Shown piece after piece: positions 33,066 to 34,528 of a DNA stretch of 34,528 nucleotides. Made by a program: the position numbers and the translations under genes. The notes below the pieces were generated by a model, which worked only from the letters and a program-made list of their open reading frames with translations, searched no databases and had not been told where the DNA came from. Numbering within the stretch: position 1 is the stretch's first letter; every line of letters begins with the position of its first letter. Source of the stretch: Verrucomicrobiota bacterium (lineage in GTDB: Bacteria; Verrucomicrobiota; Verrucomicrobiia; Chthoniobacterales; UBA10450); contig QHQO01000030.1 in the NCBI GenBank assembly GCA_003221195.1, positions 1 to 34,528 of the forward strand, written 5' to 3'.

Positions 33066-33747
33066 CCGCATCCACTGCATGCGCGCCGACTAAGAAACGC
33101 GCGACTTCCTCGATTGGTTTTTGTGTCGCGGACAAACCGACTCGCTGGAGCGGTCCGCCGGAGGCGGATTTCGTTAGCGCAGCTAAGCGCTCCACGCTCA
33201 GGGCCAGATGAGCGCCGCGCCGATCATCGACGACAGCGTGAATCTCGTCCATAATCAGCGTCCGCGTTGTGCTCAACATCCGCCGACCCGACTCGGACGT
33301 AAGCAGCAGATACAGGGACTCCGGTGTGGTAACGAGGATGTGCGGCGGCTTTTTGATCAGCGCCTGCCGTTGCGCGGCAGTTGTATCGCCGGTGCGAACT
33401 TCGGCGCGCACGTCGATCTCGCGACCATTTGCTTGCTGTAGCAACGCACGAATTCCAACGAGCGGTTCCTGCAGATTTTTTCGGATATCGTTGCTTAACG
33501 CTTTGAGCGGCGACACGTAAACTACTTGTGTCTCGTCCGGCAAATCGGCGTGTGCGCCTTCGCGAAAAAGCGCATCGAGCGAAGCAAGAAATGCCGCCAG
33601 CGTTTTGCCTGAACCGGTCGGCGCAGAAATCAGCACGTCCCGGCCGGATTGGATTGCCGGCCAGCCGCGCACCTGCGGCTCGGTCGGTGATCCGAACGTC
33701 TGGTCGAACCACTGCGCGACCGCGGGATGAAATCGGAAGGACTGCAT
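33033..33747 (-). CDS. lhr: Lhr-type ATP-dependent helicase, N-terminal part (gene disrupted)
   Basis: This is the first RecA-like domain of Lhr. It has the Q-like start ([14 protein letters not shown]), motif I APTGSGKT (42-49), motif Ia ([12 protein letters not shown]), motif II DEIH (167-170) and motif III SAT (206-208) in [14 protein letters not shown]. The ATG at 33747 is preferred; the 73 codons upstream read openly but show no helicase similarity. Conserved sequence continues to about base 33060 ([16 protein letters not shown]). After that this frame gives unrelated residues up to a stop at 32854. Roughly 70-100 residues normally found between motif III and the NTRR stretch are missing. 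A palindromic TCCGCCGGAGGCGGA insert (33154-33168) adds SASGGP in frame. Confidence 0.9.
33154..33168. repeat. TCCGCCGGAGGCGGA palindrome inside lhr
   Basis: A perfect palindrome apart from its 3-base centre. It encodes the extra SASGGP residues before the RVGLSAT motif and keeps the frame. Related palindromes lie at 11961-11975 and 13047-13059. Confidence 0.6.
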
Positions 33748-33966
33748 AAAGGCAAGAGCAATTAATTTAGGTGCCGAAGCGAGAAAGGAAAGTTCTGGCG
33801 AAACCTTCCGAGGTGGATCGGCTTCTCCAGAAGACGATGGCAATCGCCGAAGGCGCAGTAATCTGTTCCATGGCCGATCGCACACAAATTCCGTGACAAG
33901 CCGCATCTTTGCCACCGCCTTGAGGACACTGCTTTCCCTCCGGAATGCGTACCGGCCGAGCGGCAA
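33748..33966 (-). other. Open stretch upstream of lhr, no recognised gene
   Basis: This 219-base interval is open in the lhr frame (from ATG 33966) but encodes Arg/Leu/Ser-rich residues with no helicase similarity. It may be untranslated leader, a small unrecognised gene, or a dispersed element. No intrinsic terminator or clear promoter was seen in it. It separates the glycosyltransferase stop (33969) from the lhr ATG. Confidence 0.4.
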
Positions 33967-33968
33967 CG

Positions 33969-34528
33969 TTACGCGCGCGCTCTCAGCGCGATCACTTCGC
34001 GCAACATTCGCAAGCTATCGCGAAAAAAACTGACTTTGCTACCCTCAGCGTGGTTCCAGCGCACCGGAATTTCACGGGTTCGCAGTCCGGCATGCTGCGC
34101 CAGATAAAGCAATTCGACATCAAAGGCGAACCCGTCCAGGCGGGCGGCCTCAAGAATCGGGCGGCACACATCGAGACGAAAGGCCTTGAACCCGCACTGT
34201 GTGTCCCAAAACGGCAGCCCAGTCGCGGTGCGGACGAGCAGGTTGAACGCGCGCCCAGCCTGCTCGCGTCGCCACGGCTGATGGATGCCAATCAATCCGC
34301 GATCCAGGGCGCGCGACCCTAATGCAATGTCGATCTCGCCATTTGCAATCGGCTCGATCAATTTCGGCGTCTCTCCCAGCGGCGTGGAAAGATCGGCATC
34401 GAAAAACAGGCCGATCGGTTTTCGCGCGGCAAGCAATCCGGCACGAACCGCAGCGCCTTTGCCGCGATTTGGAAAATTCTCGAGCAAGCGCGTTTCGATC
34501 CTGGCATCTTTCAATCTTTCACGCGCAA
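33969..34528 (-). CDS. Family 2 glycosyltransferase (dolichyl-phosphate mannose synthase-like), cut by the window edge
   Basis: The reading frame is open to the right edge, so the N-terminus is missing. The visible 186 residues hold [34 protein letters not shown], the GT2 nucleotide-binding region with the DxD motif (DAD). They continue with [11 protein letters not shown], then [18 protein letters not shown] and [14 protein letters not shown], all typical of the DPM1/DPG-synthase branch of GT2. These enzymes transfer a sugar from a nucleotide donor to a polyprenyl phosphate or glycan. The protein ends with IALRARA, without the C-terminal membrane helices seen in some relatives. The donor and acceptor cannot be told from sequence. 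It precedes lhr on the same strand but is probably unrelated in function. Confidence 0.88.
   Translation of the reverse strand, partial: ARERLKDARIETRLLENFPNRGKGAAVRAGLLAARKPIGLFFDADLSTPLGETPKLIEPIANGEIDIALGSRALDRGLIGIHQPWRREQAGRAFNLLVRTATGLPFWDTQCGFKAFRLDVCRPILEAARLDGFAFDVELLYLAQHAGLRTREIPVRWNHAEGSKVSFFRDSLRMLREVIALRARA

Overview
The window is chromosomal, gene-dense and moderately GC-rich. It carries core genes of a Gram-negative (diderm) bacterium: a secretin, outer-membrane beta-barrel and periplasmic proteins, Mpl murein recycling and the MreBCD/PBP2 elongasome. The gene content, the basic N-terminal extension possible on the sigma factor, and the many unrelated short palindromic repeats between genes fit Verrucomicrobiota, perhaps a soil Spartobacteria/Chthoniobacterales-type lineage. 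That placement is inference from gene style, not a phylogeny. No phage, insertion-sequence transposase, CRISPR array, tRNA or rRNA was seen.

Layout. 1-2784 (-): dnaG followed by rpoD, which runs off the left edge. 2886-4349 (+): an NfeD/ClpP-class membrane protease, convergent with thiH-thiS (-, 4369-5690). 5796-12996 (-): mreB-mreC-mreD-mrdA(PBP2)-rng, then an outer-membrane protein with its own intrinsic terminator. 13232-14328 (+): rpe and a small GIY-YIG nuclease enclosed by inverted repeats. 14350-19048 (-): secretin gspD, a small exported peptidoglycan-binding protein and a GspE/PilB ATPase. 19136-19615 (+): an exported NTF2-like protein. 19671-23254 (-): a CHASE2 adenylate cyclase, then mpl. 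23576-28867 (+): rplT, pheS, pheT (disrupted), a 6S RNA with terminator, and carA. 28996-29403 (+): a Cys/His-rich exported protein. 29526-34528 (-): a partial glycosyltransferase, then a long Lhr helicase gene (disrupted).

Most genes serve growth: replication priming and sigma factor, cell-wall elongation and precursor recycling, translation (L20, PheRS), pyrimidine/arginine entry (CarA), thiamine thiazole synthesis, and pentose phosphate metabolism. GspD and GspE supply outer-membrane pore and motor parts of a type II secretion or type IV pilus-like system.

Three things stand out. (1) pheT and lhr are each broken by an apparent internal deletion that also shifts the frame; each junction has a few bases readable in both frames. 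Because pheT is essential, assembly error or strain mixture must be excluded first. (2) At least eight unrelated families of short inverted repeats occupy intergenic gaps and in places supply start codons, stop codons or terminal residues. One family encloses the GIY-YIG nuclease gene, suggesting a nuclease-repeat partnership comparable to REP/RAYT. (3) A 6S RNA homologue with a strong terminator can be recognised between pheT and carA.
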